Source: Torreya grandis
Taxonomy: Eukaryota; Streptophyta; Pinopsida; Cupressales; Taxaceae
DNA length: 64,000 nucleotides
Reading direction: 5' to 3'
NCBI GenBank assembly: GCA_037957365.1
Contig: JARHVA010000593.1
Span: 1,454,501-1,518,500, forward strand
Part shown: piece after piece, positions 22,746 through 36,187 of the stretch
How positions within the stretch are numbered: position 1 is the first letter of the stretch
Layout: each line of letters begins with the position of its first letter
Program-made: the position numbers and the translations under genes
Notes under the pieces: generated by a model
Database searches by the model: none
The model's input: the letters and a program-made list of their open reading frames with translations, nothing else
What the model was told of the DNA's origin: nothing

Positions 22746-23492
22746 AACTACAAGGTGGTTTAGAACTAAGGTGGGATCTAAACTTGGCATGCCAGAATAG
22801 GCCCATGTCAAGATATCTACAAATTATCTCAATAGAGCTATAAAGATGCCCTATTCCTCCTTAGTGAGATATGTACCTAATTTTATCCATTTTAGGTCTG
22901 ATAGAGTCTTGATATTTACCTCTATTATATCTTTGACTAGAAGGGTTAAACCGTCTTCTAGGATAGTAGATAGCAACTTGAACTATTAAATTATGTCAAG
23001 GTCATCTATTAGGACTTGCTCTTCAACTTCTCTTAGGCATGATGCATCTGAGTCCCCTAATGGGAGATATAGCCATGTAACAAAAATAGTTGGATATTCT
23101 TGGAGAATTTGATCAAATACTTTCCATTACTCAAATCTAAATTTGGATCCACAGACAAGTTCATTGTTGGTGGTCTCCTAGTCTAAATTCAAATAAGAAT
23201 GAATACCCCCATCTAATGACACCTAAAATAGGTTTTCACCCCTAGAATAGCCTTTATCTTTACTTTTTCCCTAGTCAAAAAGTACCTCAAAGAGGTTTTC
23301 ACTTTGGGAATTTAATGTTTTACTTATTTGTTTTTGGTTAAGGGTGTTCACTCGCTCTCCAAAATAGGTGGCAGGATCTAATGTGATTGAGAATCCTAAT
23401 TTGTGATCTCCCAATGGAACATTGTCTCTAAGGCCTTAGAAATCATATAATGCCTCATCATTATATAACTCATCAATCAATGGACTAGATTT

Positions 23493-23750
23493 TTATTGGT
23501 CCCAATCTATTAGTTGGGGATAATATAATGGAAAAGGGTTGCGATAAATGGCCAAGGTAAGGGTACAAATAGCATTATTATCAAATAAGTTGGTTTTAGC
23601 TAGGTTATCAAAGGTGAGGCTATGATCAGATCCTAATTCACTATTGGAATCATCATCACTAGTCACTGGTGATGGAGTTTGAATAAGATACGTGGGATCA
23701 CCTCCAGGTGGTTTAAATCCAAGTCCATAAGGTCTTTCATATTTAGTCAT
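23493..23750 (-). pseudogene. Tat-A inter-domain segment with G-patch-like motif
   Basis: An open stretch of 85 residues between protease and RT. It begins with YERPYGLGFKPPGGDP, Gly-rich like the equivalent part of Tat-C (34501-35127), and continues with an acidic Ser/Asp tract. G-patch-like segments in this place are known from Tat-type polyproteins. Confidence 0.5.
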
Positions 23751-24236
23751 GTAAATTGGCTTGATGGTTCCTTATTGATTCAGTCTGAGGCCTCTTCTTT
23801 CATAATTGTGACACTCCATGATCCTATTGGGAGTAGGATACTTTGAATTTTTATAGAAATCAACTTGGTTATCATTATATAACCATGATTTTTCGCCTTT
23901 GAGAGGGTCAGATCCTAGGTCAGATGCTGGTACAAATATGGCAGGTCCCTTATCTTTGTTTTTTTGTTACCAATGCATATTTGGGATGACTTTAGGTTAC
24001 ACAAAAGTTTTTGGATTCTAAGGAAGATTAGAAATATTAAAGGTATCATGGGTCACATACTCTCTTATTCCATTATCTAAAATGGTAAAATGATTACAAG
24101 CCTCAGGAGGTGGCATGTGAGAAAGGGAATCCAAGGTATTAGGATTTCTATAATTATCTGGTGAAGAATCAATATGTATGGCATTTCCTTTATCCTACTT
24201 AGAACTTGTATTCATGCCATACTAATAATTTTAGCT

Positions 24237-24640
24237 TTAAAATTTGGCCTTAAGATGCTTGTAGTGTTCATATGGGTGTAAATCTCCTAGAATATTCACT
24301 TCCATCCCTGAGTGGGAAAACTTGATACATTGGTACAACATTGATAGGACTGCATGAATCTTATGTAACCAAGGCCTTCCTAGAAGCATATTGTATGATA
24401 AATCAAGATCAAGCACATGGAAAAGTATATAATGGGTCAAAGGCCCAATGATAACTAGCAAACTAAAGGTGCCTTGCAATTCTCTTTCTTGATTATCATA
24501 GGCTTTGATAGTTATTGTTTCTAATTAGAGATCTGCTATTATATACCCAAGAAGCTTAATGAGCTTTAGAGATAGTATGTTGAGTACTAATCCATTGTCT
24601 ATAAGGAAACATTTCACTTTATGTCATTTTATATAAACTT
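24237..24640 (-). pseudogene. Tat-A protease remnant
   Basis: The minus strand reads FLIDNGLVLNIL, where the catalytic D-[SG]-G has become D-N-G, then LIKLLGY and, in 24237-24479, SYNMLLGRPWLHKIHAV followed by QCIKF. The LLGRPW block is the usual C-terminal retropepsin signature. One TAG lies between the two halves. Confidence 0.78.
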
Positions 24641-25559
24641 CTATATATAATGGATTATTATAGAGCGGGCCAAGCGAAGACATATCACTTTGGTTGAATG
24701 TGACTTGTTGGAATGGAGCTATGTGTCCAACCAAAGCTTGAAATTGATCAAGGGATATATCACTGGCAATCATGGATTGGGTCAAAAACTCATTCAAGAT
24801 GTTATTTTGGATTATTGATGTTCATAGCAAATCTAAAATAGAAATTTTTGCTAGTGTCTTCTACAATTGTTCCACAATATCAAATTTCTTATCTTGGTCA
24901 ATAGTGAATGGTTTATTTTGAGGTTGAATGGTTGGTTGGATGATAGGAAAAGTGGTAAATGGTTATGGGCCTAGGATAATAATCTTTGACCTCTTAATTA
25001 TGTTTTCACAATTAAGATAATATATTGGACCATTATTTCTAATTGATGTTGGAAATGGTGTGGGACCAGATAAGACAAGTCTTAGTTGTTGGTGCACTTG
25101 CATGTGGTCATGTGGCAAGAATGAGTTTTCGATATAAGATCCAAAAGGGGACATCCTAGTTTTTTGGTTTGCCTATATGCATTCCTAGGTCAAAGAAGGA
25201 TTATATATGTAATTTGGTTGAATGGGGTTGTTAGCAATGGTCTAGGCTAATTAGTGCTTGGGCTAGCATTAATGGAGATGGTATTAATGCTACCCTCTAT
25301 AATATGACCTACAACCCTATTGTATTCATGTGAAACTACATGTTAGGTTTGTTGGTTATTACGATTTTGACCTTGGTTTTTTCCATTGTTTTATCATTAT
25401 GGGTTTTGCTATTGATTTTATTGATTCTACTAGTTTGGCCTTTGATTTTGATACTATTTATTTTGCTACTACACAAGTTATTGTTATTGCTGATTATTTT
25501 GTTATTTTTGATTTTTATGTCAAGGAAAGGGATTTTGATAAATCCCAAGAGTTTGATTG

Positions 25560-28083
25560 GAAGTGGAAGCACCATTATCAAATTGTATCTTCCCATTCTC
25601 CAACATATTCTCAATTAAATGCTTGATTTGGATACATCTTCATAGATTATGCCCATTGACCCGATGATAGTCACATAATTCATTTTCATGGTACCAATCA
25701 GGATAAGGAATATTTTATGGATAATATTTTGGTATAGGCTAACAAATCAAATTATCAATATCAAGCTTGAAAAATATATATTCAATAGGTTCTCCTAGGT
25801 CACTAAAGACATGACATGCAGGAACAAGTTCTCCTAAGAGGAGGGGTTTGCAATGGTAAATGTTGTTATACATATTTTGGTTGTTGTGATTATAACATTG
25901 GTTGAGTAGGAGTAAGCTAAAAATTTAGTGTGGATGATGTTTGTACCATTTGGATATGATGGGACACAATTACTCCATTTCTCACAACATTCCTATTATG
26001 GTTGAATCACTTCGGTCTTTCATGGTTATTAACATATGTTGGTTGTGATGTTGACATTTGAATGAGATGTTGGTCATTTCCTTGATTAGTACCTTGATTT
26101 TGACTAGTTGAATTAAGCTTGATGACTCCTTTATTGATGAGTGCTCACTTAATTAATAAGCCTTTGTCAATTATTTCCTTAAATTTATGTGCACATTATA
26201 GTTCCAATCGATAAGCTATCTCACTATGAAAATTTTTGGTAAACACAATAGCTAATTATTTATCTAGTAAACTATGGGTGAAATAGCTTGAAATGGATCT
26301 CCACTATAAATAACTTACAAAACTATCACCATCTTTTTTATTTACTTGTGTTAAGTCCACTAATGAAATCTCATGCTTGAGATTATAGGAAAAGTGTTGC
26401 ATAAACTTATTAGAAAGATCATCAAAATCCATTACTAAATTTTTGAGAAAATTTAGAAACCACTCCAAGGCTTGTCCAAAAAAGCTCCTTGGAAAGAAAA
26501 ACAAAATTTATATGTCATTATATGCCATTGGTTGACATACAACAAAGAATTTGGTCAAATGAGCCTTAGGGTCACATTTTCCTTTGTATTTATCAAATTT
26601 TGGTGATTCATGTCCTAGAGGAAATGGTATCTATAAATACTCCATGTTGAATGGATAGAAATATACATCATCCAATTTGAACTTTTTAGTTTGTTTCCCT
26701 GCTTGAATAATAACAATTACATCCTTCATTTGTTGTAATTCTTGGGATAGGAAACTGGAAGGAACATTGGTTTGAGGGAGAATTCAGGTAGATGGTTAGG
26801 AGGTCCCAAGTGGGGAACTTTGACTAGGGTAAGATGGGGATACCTATTGGGGTATATTGGTTTAGTTGGGGAATGGACCAGGAATATGCATACATGGATT
26901 AGGATGTACATAAAATTGCACATTTGGTTGCATGATATTTTGGTTTGGGTTGGCGATAAAGGTTTGATTGGGAGGATTTTTTGGTTGGGATGGAGGAATA
27001 TAACTATACTATGCTTGTTGTGGTTGAAAAGGGGCATGTTATCAACTAATCAAACCTTGTTGTTGAGTGGGAACTTGTGGACCAAGACCTTATCTCTATA
27101 TTTGTGGCACATTTTGAACCAATGGTTGTCTAGTAGGTACTTGAAAAACATGGGTATCTCCTTGCTACATGAATTCCTATGAGGAAGTAAAATCAAGTTA
27201 TAGATTCAACATCTATTACTGACCCATATTAGAACATTTTTTACTAGTCATTTTTTGGTTTTGGATTGGCATATTAGTCTTCGACTAAAGAGGTACATTT
27301 TTCATTACCTAGAAAGGTAGAATATTAGTTGCCCCTAATTAAGGTGGCAATGTATTTGTCCTCTATTGCGTTGATACACTAGATTGGGCCTATTGTTGTG
27401 GAATTATACTCATTACTTATTGAGGAGGAGTAGGGTTCATCACATTCTATCATTAAGGCATGACATTGGTTATTGTTTGATTACCTAATCTCATAGGTTA
27501 TACACTTGAGGAAGCAACTAGTTGAGGTTGGGGTGTAGAAACTCCTATTCCCTGGTATGATGATCTACTCATGGACTAACTATAGGCACATGTTGTTGGC
27601 TAGTTTTTTGTGCATTAGTACTACTTTGATCAAGATTGGATGTTGTTTACATATTGTCCACTATGTTTGGCTCACTATTCAGTGTAGAGGTTGAAAACAC
27701 TTCTTCAATAATAGCTATATGCATCAAGTTATCTATCAAAATAGTTTATATGATGGGTTAAAACTCAAATTATCTTGTCTAGATAACTCTATCAACACTC
27801 TTATTGAAGGAAATATGTTAATAAGAGGCTTAATCACCATGTTTATTTGATTAAAATCATGTGCTAGATTCAGGTAGGTTTGATATGTTGTTTGCATTTG
27901 GTTAAAGTGATTTTCCATAATGTTTTTGCCTTGATCAGATATATTAGGATCTTGGTACGTTGTTTGGACAAGAGCCATAGGATTGCTAGAAGAAGCCTGT
28001 TGATCATAAATGATATTATGGGGAACTCTTACTAGACTTGGTAAATTTTCATGGGTGAAGTCTATTGGAAACTTGGCCCCTAC
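25560..28083 (-). pseudogene. gag: Tat-A gag, C-terminal part with CHHC knuckle (interrupted by Tat-C)
   Basis: The minus strand carries the segment 27736-28083 (FPIDFTHENLPSLVRVPHN), a Gln/Pro-rich decayed stretch, the Gag core at 26304-26504 (FFGQALEWFLNFLKNL, EISLVDLTQV) and a knuckle near 25615-25680, CDYHRVNGHNL, a stop, RC, with C-x2-H-x4-H-x4-C spacing. An Asn-rich tail follows. The N-terminal part continues on the other side of Tat-C at 41990-42372, in frame across the site once one copy of the CCTAC duplication is set aside. Confidence 0.78.
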
Positions 28084-29402
28084 TGTAGACACCATAATTG
28101 TGTCTAACCCTTGTCATCCTCTTAACCCCCTATTTTATTCTCCCACACCTATTTAAACCCTGTCGACCATTTTCCCACAAGCCTTAACCCTGGCAACATG
28201 TAAAAATGAGTAGAGAGCTAAAACTAGCCTTTGTCCCCATTCTACATCTACCGACGACGGTCACTACTCGGCCGATGTCGCCGACGTCGGTCACTTATCG
28301 GCCGACATCGACAGTCCTGCTGGCATTGGTCATCCTTAACACTACGTTCTTGACTCAAACACAGGAACCGTTATCTGTTATCCATTATCCATTTGGTTGC
28401 CAATCCATTTCTAGATCAGTTATCAAACCGTCCTTCATATCAATCAGCAAACCTCTTCATTTTGACAATTGAACTAACTCTTACAATCAACCAACTCTTA
28501 TGATCAATCAATTCTTGCATCCAAACAATCTATAATCACTCTCTCATGCTCTGTCTCTCCAGTATAGGTATTCTGCTACATCAAACTTTTGCGACACAGC
28601 GACAACACCAATCATATCTCTGACTCTATTTTCAGTGTATAACAGGTACGCTTTGCTCTGTGTTTTTATTCTGCTCTCTGGTTATTATTTTTTATTTGCT
28701 ATCATTATCTAGATCTTTTCAGACCACAACCCTGACCTTACTTCCACCCGTATCACCTCTATCCACCCTCTATCAGTCTGTAACTCTACCCAGATCCCTG
28801 TACAAACCCTTAAACCAATCCCTCTGACTCCTAAACTGGCTTCTCGAACCCTCAAACAAAAACATCAGACCTTTTTGTAAATCCTAAGACCCTGTCTAGA
28901 CCCGACCAGACCCTATCTAAAACTATTGCCCCGACCGACGCCGGTCATTACCCCGACCGACGCCGGCACTTTAACCAATGTCGGCACCCTTCCTTGACCG
29001 ATGCTGGCACAGAGACCCACACCGGTGACTGTGCAAAATAGTTTGTTGCATATCAGGTATGCATTCTACTTTTCATCTTTTATTTGCTTTCATTCTGTCT
29101 TTCATTATTTCTACTTCAGTCAAATATTTTTCTTTTTATTAGTGGGTTGATATCCCTTAAGGAAGTCTTCGTACTTCAGGGATCAAGCGTCTGCTTGATA
29201 GCCCACCATCTCCTTGTCTAACATTTTTTGTGTTTAGTCTCTTTTTCTTCACAGGTGTCATTCCTCCACAGCCAAAGAGGAGTACCTTCCAACGTCTGAT
29301 TTCGGTGTGCACGACTACATTCGGGTATCTTCTAACCCTAGACCATCTCTTAGTTTCTCATTTCTATCTTTTGAATGTAGAAAGTGATTTAGCATAGAAA
29401 CA
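28084..29402 (+). repeat. Tat-C 5' LTR
   Basis: Starts TGTAGACACCATAATTG, ends TAGCATAGAAACA. It aligns throughout with 40662-41989; the first ~200 bp differ at about a dozen sites, mostly transitions. Palindromes of the CCGACGTCGG type cluster at 28251-28310 and again at about 28931-29030. Confidence 0.95.
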
Positions 29403-29405
29403 TTC

Positions 29406-29425
29406 TGGCACGCCCGGTGGGACCC
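29406..29425 (+). other. Tat-C primer-binding site
   Basis: TGGCACGCCCGGTGGGACCC begins three bases after the LTR. It is not the initiator-Met site and is of the kind seen in plant Tat elements; I cannot name the tRNA with certainty. Tat-A has a decayed version at the same distance from its LTR. Confidence 0.75.
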
Positions 29426-30220
29426 TAGGGCCTTCCTTGGGTTCTTTCTTTCTTTCATTCATATAGGGTGCATTAGACTTCTTCCTTTTTGCCTCTTTCA
29501 TCTCTTCTAAATGACATCATAAGCAGGAATAAAAAGAACTTTTCTTTTCTTTCTTGCACTTCTAGACTAGTCAAAACTCATATTCTTCGACTCTTTCTCC
29601 ATTCATCTTCATACGAACAAACATTTCGACTTGGGCTTAAAACACATTGCACTTTCATTTCTACTTGTGCTTGCATTTCTTAGACCACACTTAGTAATTA
29701 ACAAATGCATATTGAATTAATCTAGATCACTTGATGTTACACGACCAAACCACTTGCACGAAACAAACATCTTAACTTACCTGAGACAAGGCCTGACTGG
29801 GATTTCATCCCCCAGCGAATACCTTACCCATCCCGGTGATCTTACTTGGATTTCATCACCAAGGAGAAAGCCCACTCTGTTCTCTGGCAGAGTCTAAACT
29901 ATAGGGGAAGTATATTTTGGCTAAGCGGGCCCAGTTTATCACTGGACTCATGAAGTGAGGGGAGCTTGCTCCTTAGCACTAGGCCTTGTACGAAACCTAA
30001 CACAGACTTCTTGAGCACTATAACTGACCCGAAACCATCCATAGACTGCTTCTTCTAGGACTTGACTCAAAATCCAATCTTCCTCTACACACATTATAAG
30101 GCATAAGCCACTATAATCCTAAAAATTTACTTCTAGGGTTTTAGGATCTGCTTGTGTTCTTCATCTTTTTAGTTCTTATCTGCTTGTTTGAGCATGTGAG
30201 GATGTTATTTCTTGCCTTGA
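29426..30220 (+). other. Tat-C 5' leader
   Basis: About 0.8 kb between primer site and gag start. No long frame other than chance ones (29489-29683). It includes the pair gatttcatcccccagcg and gatttcatcaccaagg (about 29800-29865), a short repeat. Confidence 0.6.
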
Positions 30221-32040
30221 ATGGTTCTGACTCGTAGTCAAGCCAAGGCTCTAGTCGATCACGCGAGGCATCACCCGCTTCCATCTACCCCGTCCATAAC
30301 CAGTCCTATAATGGAGTTCCACTCGAAGACTGAAATAACTCCTACTAGACCATCCCTGACCCACATGCCTATTGTCCCAGAAGGGGACCAAGATTTTGCA
30401 TGATTTTTGGACCTCAACGTCAAAGCCTTACAACACTATCTCGTGAATAGCCGAACGCGAGACCCCTTAGGCAATCCAATCTATGGAATGTCGACCTCTC
30501 TTCTCGAGACTACGGCCATATCAACAGCATCCATAGTTCAACCTTTAGATGCCTAGGCTATTGCCTTGACCAATGACCAGCCTTTTACCAACCATCCAAG
30601 TGTGGCCTCTCCCTCCATCTTTGAGCCCACTTCCACTGGGGTTTCAGCCCCCCATCAACCTCAGCCCACTCAACCACTCTCTACCCCCTTTCAAAATCTG
30701 GTCGTCTCTATTCTGCCTACCCTTACTCCTATCAACACTAGGGTGGCTACCTATCCATTGGCCCATGTTACCACTAACCAACCTCCCATCGCAACATCGA
30801 GCCTAGCCGTGCCTTCTACCCAACCATCCTTAGTCTCCTCTTCTATCCCTACGACTAGTCATCCGTACGTTGCACCCTTACTGGTACAACCGACTACATC
30901 ATACGCCTCTTCTAGTCTCATTCAAGTGCCTTACAATCTAGGGGGCACTCCACCCACCAATCCATCAGTAGATATCTTCAAAATGCTGATGGACAAGATG
31001 TCTAGCCTAGAGACCTCCGTTTCTGGCTCACGTAATACTCTGTCATACGAACAAATTTGCAACGAACCTATCCATCCTTCCGTCTCGATCCGACCATATC
31101 CCAACTAGTGGGAACTTCCTAAGTTTTCTCATTTTCAAAGCAAGGAAGACCCACAACAGCACTTATGGGCATTCAGACATGCTTGTTACCTTATCGCCCA
31201 CGATGATGCATTGCTTTTACACACATTTCCTATGTCTCTCTTAGGTGCTGCGCTTGACTGGTATAGCTCCCTTGCCAGCCATTCCCTCTTCATGTTCACT
31301 CAGCTGGCCCAGCTCTTCCTTGACCATTTCTCTATCAACATTACCAAGAAGGTCTCAATCATAGACCTTTATTCTATCCGCCAATTCGAGGATGAATCTA
31401 TTGCTGATTTCGTTGCTCGCTGGAGGGGCCTTATCAATCAGCTCTCCTTTTCTTTACCCCAACCTAAACTTATTGAACTCTTCTCCCAAGCTTGCGCCAG
31501 ACATATTTCTTCCACCTTGAGGGTTCAGACCTTTCGCACTTTTGACGAAGCCTTCACGATGGCCCGTAAACTTGAGTTACATGCCGTCGAGGAGAATAAA
31601 GTCAAGTTGCGGAGCAAGAATCCTAACTCCAAGACCAATGACCCCTCTTCTAAGCCTTCCTCATCCAATCCTAAATCTAAAGCTTCAGCAAACGCTGTGG
31701 TCATTAGATCTTCCTCCTCTTCGCCTTCAACTAACCATCCTGAGCCATCCACATCTCAGAGCGCCACCCGCCTATTCTAGCAGAGATACATACAATGACG
31801 ATATACTCCACTCAGAGAATCATACGCATCTGTGCTAGAAAAACTCATCAAATAGGGGATCCTCAATCTCCCCCAGATCTGACCACCTCCATAATTTGAT
31901 CCCTCACGTGCCATCCCTGCGTGGTATAGGGAAAATGACTTCTGTAACTACCACCGTGTTAAGGGACATGACACGAGCAACTGTAAAACCCTTAAAAACA
32001 TCATCCAAGATATGCTAGAAAAGGGTGACCTCATCCTCAA
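30221..32040 (+). pseudogene. gag: Tat-C gag with first CHHC zinc knuckle
   Basis: The frame starts MVLTRSQAKALVDHARH at a clear ATG and is then broken by TGA near 30401, TAG near 30553, TAG near 31107 and TAG near 31779 but never leaves frame. 30566-31108 is a Pro/Ser/Thr-rich N-terminal region. The Gag core at about 31110-31560 reads WELPKFSHFQSKEDPQQHL, GAALDWYSSLASHSLFMF, IDLYSIRQFEDESIADFVAR and TFRTFDEAFTMARKLEL. It is followed by a Lys/Ser-rich stretch and the knuckle CNYHRVKGHDTSNC near 31942. Gag packages element RNA. A stop is also visible in the overlapping linker. Confidence 0.88.
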
Positions 32041-33600
32041 CAATCCTAATTCGCCACCTAATCAAGGCATCGACATCTTCAAGCAACCATTCCCCAATCA
32101 TCCACCAACTCAAAACAATGTCCATACCTTGACTGACAATATTCACGAACACAATATACGAATAGTCAATACGGTCTCGCCCTTCATTTCTGACCAACCT
32201 CAAGAGGTGAGTCCACCCATCAGTCCATCACATGTGGATGAACCTCTTTCTCCAGTTAGTTCTCCATTAACCTCTCTCATCTTGGAGGATGCCTCGACCT
32301 TACCAGCACCGCTAGTTTCACCAACTTCCTTCCTGCTGCCCATGGAGGACCTAACCCTTCCTACGCCTTGATCGCAAGTGGAGGGTACCATCATCCCTAC
32401 CCTTTACCTGCTTGAGGAGCCTCATTCTCCAGTTTCTTCTCCACCCAGGGAAGAACCTGCCTCTCCTTCATCTCCAACCACAGATGAACCTGTCACGACT
32501 CCATCATGCCTTGGGTCTGAAACCGCTACACCAGTCTCATCTTCAACCCCACAACCATCCACATCTTCTCAAGAACCCAAACCTCATCCCACATCTTCTC
32601 AGCCATTTTCCCGATTAGTGGAGAAACTCAAACTTCTCCCTTCAAGGAAAGTGGAGCATCAGGTATTGTGGGAGCATCTCACAGCTCTTCAACATGCCCG
32701 TGCCCTCTCATCTCATGCAGAAAATCCTCCCATGGTGAAATCTCCCAAGACCCTTAACAAAAACTAGGCTCCCATTTCTAAACCTCAACTGACCCCATCA
32801 AAACCAAAACCTGCATCTACCCCATCTAAACCTATCAAGTCACTTAGCGTTCGCCCTGTCTCCAACCTCACTCATCCGCAAGTGAAGGTGGACCTAGACC
32901 AGACCTCGACCAATAGTAGTCTTCAACCCAAGTCATAGAAGACTACTAAACCACAGAGGTGAATGCCTCCTCCTCTGTCACCATTTCCCTCCATTCTAGG
33001 CCCCCATCCTTTGACCTTGACCAGAGTCCTTCCCACTCTGACCTTTAATCAAAACTAGTTACCTCCTTTACTTCCTTTGCCTACCTCCAGCCTACCCTCT
33101 CCCAAAAGGGTGGTACCTCTCACAAAGAAAGTACCATCTCCACCTGTCGCCGCACCATCAACCCAAAAGGTGGTATGGAAGCCTCCTCCAACTCTGCCCA
33201 AGCAAAAGTCACCAATATCGCACACATCGACGAGCATGGATCCTTTAGTGGGCTCATACTCATTGATCTTGCATCAAATTTTGTAGACTGCTAGCATAAC
33301 CCTTCTTCCCATCAGGCCTTTCCAACCTCTCGGGTCTAAGCCCTCCTGGTTCAACGACACGAAGATTTGCTTATATCATCGTATGCCAGGACATGATATC
33401 GAGACTTGCTGTGCTCTCAAGATCGTCATTCACCGTTATCTGGAGAAGGACACTCTTCTCTTTGAGGACACTCTTGACCGACCCCTGACTCCTTCTCATA
33501 ACCCTCCAACCTCTTCAAACCCATCAACATCTCATCAGCAGACCACGACCCCTTCATCTCCTTCACCCCTATCTTTGAAATCAATGCCATTCACATAACC
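32041..33600 (+). pseudogene. Tat-C Ser/Pro-rich linker ending in a second CHHC knuckle
   Basis: The gag frame continues for about 520 codons with very high Ser, Pro and Thr content and no globular domain except a short charged helix-like segment (FSRLVEKLKLLPSRKVEHQ, about 32607-32665). Stops include TGA near 32369, TAG near 32765, 32935, 33054 and 33285. Near 33365 a second knuckle, CLYHRMPGHDIETC, has the same spacing as the first and the same downstream pattern (L..VI..YLEKDTL against L..II..MLEKGDL). I infer duplication of the knuckle with a long insertion between. Confidence 0.72.
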
Positions 33601-33927
33601 ACCAGGTCACAAAAGGACAAGGTTAAGGAAAAAGCTGCCATTCCTTGGACCTACCCTTTCATCTAACCACCTCAACTGCCCAAGCCTAAGATTTCTATCC
33701 TTGGCGCGCCTCAACCCTCCTCTTATTCTTCTTCTTTCGGACCAATTCATGACTCCATGTTGAAACAGATTCACCAGATGCCCGTGAAGATGTCCCTTTA
33801 TGACCTCATCCAAACCTCACCCCAACATCGTCAAGCCCTCATCAGAGCCCTACAGGTAGCGGAGGTCTAACCCGAAGACCCCCAGCCACTTGCTACCCTT
33901 GTCCACTCTTTAGCCCCTATTGCCTCC

Positions 33928-34470
33928 ATCACATTCAACGATTCTGAGATTCCCACATCCAACACGGAAGATCAGGATGCCGCCCTCTTCATCACTACCT
34001 ATGTTAATCGAACACGCATTAAACACGTTATGATCGATGGAGGTGCCAGCATCAACATTATCTCCACCCATGCCTTTGAACAGTTGGCTCTTCCCAAGAA
34101 TTGCGTCTCTAAAACTGACGCAATCTTGTGCTCCTTTAATGACACCACTGCCACGACCATTGGCACAATCATCCTTCACATCCACGTCGGTCCATGCACA
34201 GTCCTGGAGCTCTTCTATATCATTGAAGGAGAGTTTTAATACAACATCTTGCTAGGCCGACCTTGGATTCGCGCCATGGCCTATGTCCCCTCCACCCTGC
34301 ACCATTGTGTGAAATTCGAGCATGATGGGCAAGTCCATATCATTCCCAGTGACCCTTCACCCTTCAAAACCTGTAACACCACCTACCATCTAAATGACAT
34401 CCTCATCCCTATCAAGCCATCAATCCCGACACTGCCTCCATCTGCGAAAGCTTCAACTAGTTCACAATAG
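33928..34470 (+). pseudogene. Tat-C protease
   Basis: The frame shifts relative to gag. It reads DAALFITTYVNRTRIKHVM and then IDGGASINIIS with the catalytic Asp in D-G-G at about 34036, then NILLGRPWIRAMAYVPSTLH. One TAA lies just before YNILLGRPW, near 34237, and a TAG closes the stretch near 34468. Retropepsin processes the polyprotein. Both catalytic and LGRPW signatures are intact. Confidence 0.88.
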
Positions 34471-34500
34471 GTAGTCGCCCTCACACCTCCCCTTCAAGCG

Positions 34501-35127
34501 ATGACCAAAGACCCCATGGAAGACATCTTCCAAAGACTTTCATTGGGGGAGTATCGCTTTTTGACCTTAGATATGTTCCAAACTCCACAAGAGTATAGAT
34601 GCCTTCATCACAGCCCTAGTTATGACCATCAGATCGGGATGATCGTGCCTCATGGTCCTCCTCACCTCCAAACCAACCTTGTCTATGGGGGGATCAATCA
34701 AGCTCCTGCTGATTGTAATCCTCTTCCTTCACCTCAACCTTTCACATCAGACTTATCATTTCTTGGCAACCCCGCCTTTGCACACACTTACCTTTATAGG
34801 TGTGCATGGAAGGGTTTTGGCTTTGGACGCTATGAGCAGGGCTCCCATCAGCCCGTCAAACCGCTCAACGATGATGATGTCAAGAAACGGTATGGCCTGG
34901 GATATCATGACCCCATTCAAGACCCTGTAGACCTTTGCCCCGAACCAACCCTTGACCAATCTCTTCCAGGCTCACCCATCCCTCCTCCTTCACCTATGAA
35001 GTCGGTGGTTTCCATCCCTCTTAGTTTTTTTTTCCATAAACACCATCCGCCTGGAACCCCTGACTTATTAGCTCAATGGGGTGTCCAAGTCTCTCCCTCT
35101 CATTTTTCCCAGCATGGTAGAAGCTAA
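34501..35127 (+). pseudogene. Tat-C G-patch-like segment between protease and RT
   Basis: 208 open codons in the protease frame. The middle part (about 34795-34860) reads CAWKGFGFGRYEQGSHQPVK, a Gly-rich G-patch-like motif, followed by KKRYGLGYHDP. A frameshift near 35100 leads into the RT frame. Such a motif between protease and RT is described for Tat-type elements; its role is unknown. Confidence 0.65.
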
Positions 35128-35439
35128 GTCAGCGACCATTCACACTGTCCATGGCATTGACAACGATGTCATTCTTTCCTACATGGGCACTGATGACTCT
35201 TTCATTCAGCGCTCTCTCCCTTCTGAGACCCAAGTTATGTTAAATGAATCAACCATTGACATCAACCTCCCTTCTTTCGATGTTCCTCATGTCTTAAATA
35301 TTGGTCAATCTTTACATGCTCAGGAGTAGCTTGACTATACCCAATTCCTCTCAGACCATAGCAAGGCCTTTGCCTAGACCTACCATGACATGCCTAGCAT
35401 CGACCCCACCATCGCTACCCATAACATTGTCACCAAACC

Positions 35440-36172
35440 AGAGGCTAAGCCTGTCAGGCAAAAGCTTCGAAAGATGCATCCTCATGTTGCCCTCCTTGTC
35501 AAAGAGGAGCTTCAGCGCCTCCTTTCTGTCTCCTTCATCTAACCCATCGATTATCCGCAGTGGGTCTCTAACATCATCCCTGTCACCAAGGCAACTGGGG
35601 GGATCTGGATCTACACAGACTATCGTGACCTTAACTTAGCCTATCCCAAAGATGACTTTCCTCTTCCTAACATTGACCAGCTTGTTGATCTCATAGCCGG
35701 CCATGAGATGCTATCTCTCATGGATGGGTTTTCAAGATACAATCAAATCCTGATTGCTCTGGAAGATCAGCACAAGACCACTTTCATTACCCCATGGGGG
35801 ACTTTCTGCTATCGAGTCATGCCTTTCGGCTTGAAGAACGTAGGTGCCACTTATCATCATGCCATGACTTACATTTTCCATGATCTCCTCCATAAAATCA
35901 TGGAGGACTATGTGGATGACCTTCTCGGCAAGTCCAAGCTTCATCGTGACCATTTAACCATTCTCAAAATCATCTTCTCTCACCTTCTTCAATACAATGT
36001 CTGCCTTAACCCCAAGAAATGTGTCTTTGGGGTCCTTTTTGGCAAGCTCTTAGGATTTATCATTTCTTTTCATGGCATCGAGATAGATCCCGCTAAGATT
36101 TGTGCTATCCTTAAAATGCCACCCCCGACCAATCTCAAGCAGCTTTGCAGTCTACAAAGGAAGCTCTAGTCC
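35440..36172 (+). pseudogene. rt: Tat-C reverse transcriptase
   Basis: Readable in one frame: KPVRQKLRKMHP, IDYPQWVSNIIPV, IYTDYRDLNLAYPKDDFPLP, EMLSLMDGFSRYNQI, TTFITPWGTFCYRVMPFGLK, then the catalytic EDYVDDLLGKS and LNPKKCVFGV. Normal Gypsy RT length and motif order. A TAA precedes PIDYPQW (near 35540) and a TAG follows the domain near 36168. Confidence 0.93.
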
Positions 36173-36187
36173 ATTCACCGTTTCATC

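Noticed and set aside
25330..25626. Overlapping 92-98 codon frames on both strands
   Set aside because: Low-complexity T/A-rich stretch opposite the Asn/Lys-rich tail of the Tat-A gag gene; simple composition keeps several frames open.
28206..28472. 88-codon frame repeated at 40787-41002, both starting MSRELKLA
   Set aside because: Both copies lie at the same place in the two Tat-C LTRs; repetition comes from LTR identity, not from a conserved protein.
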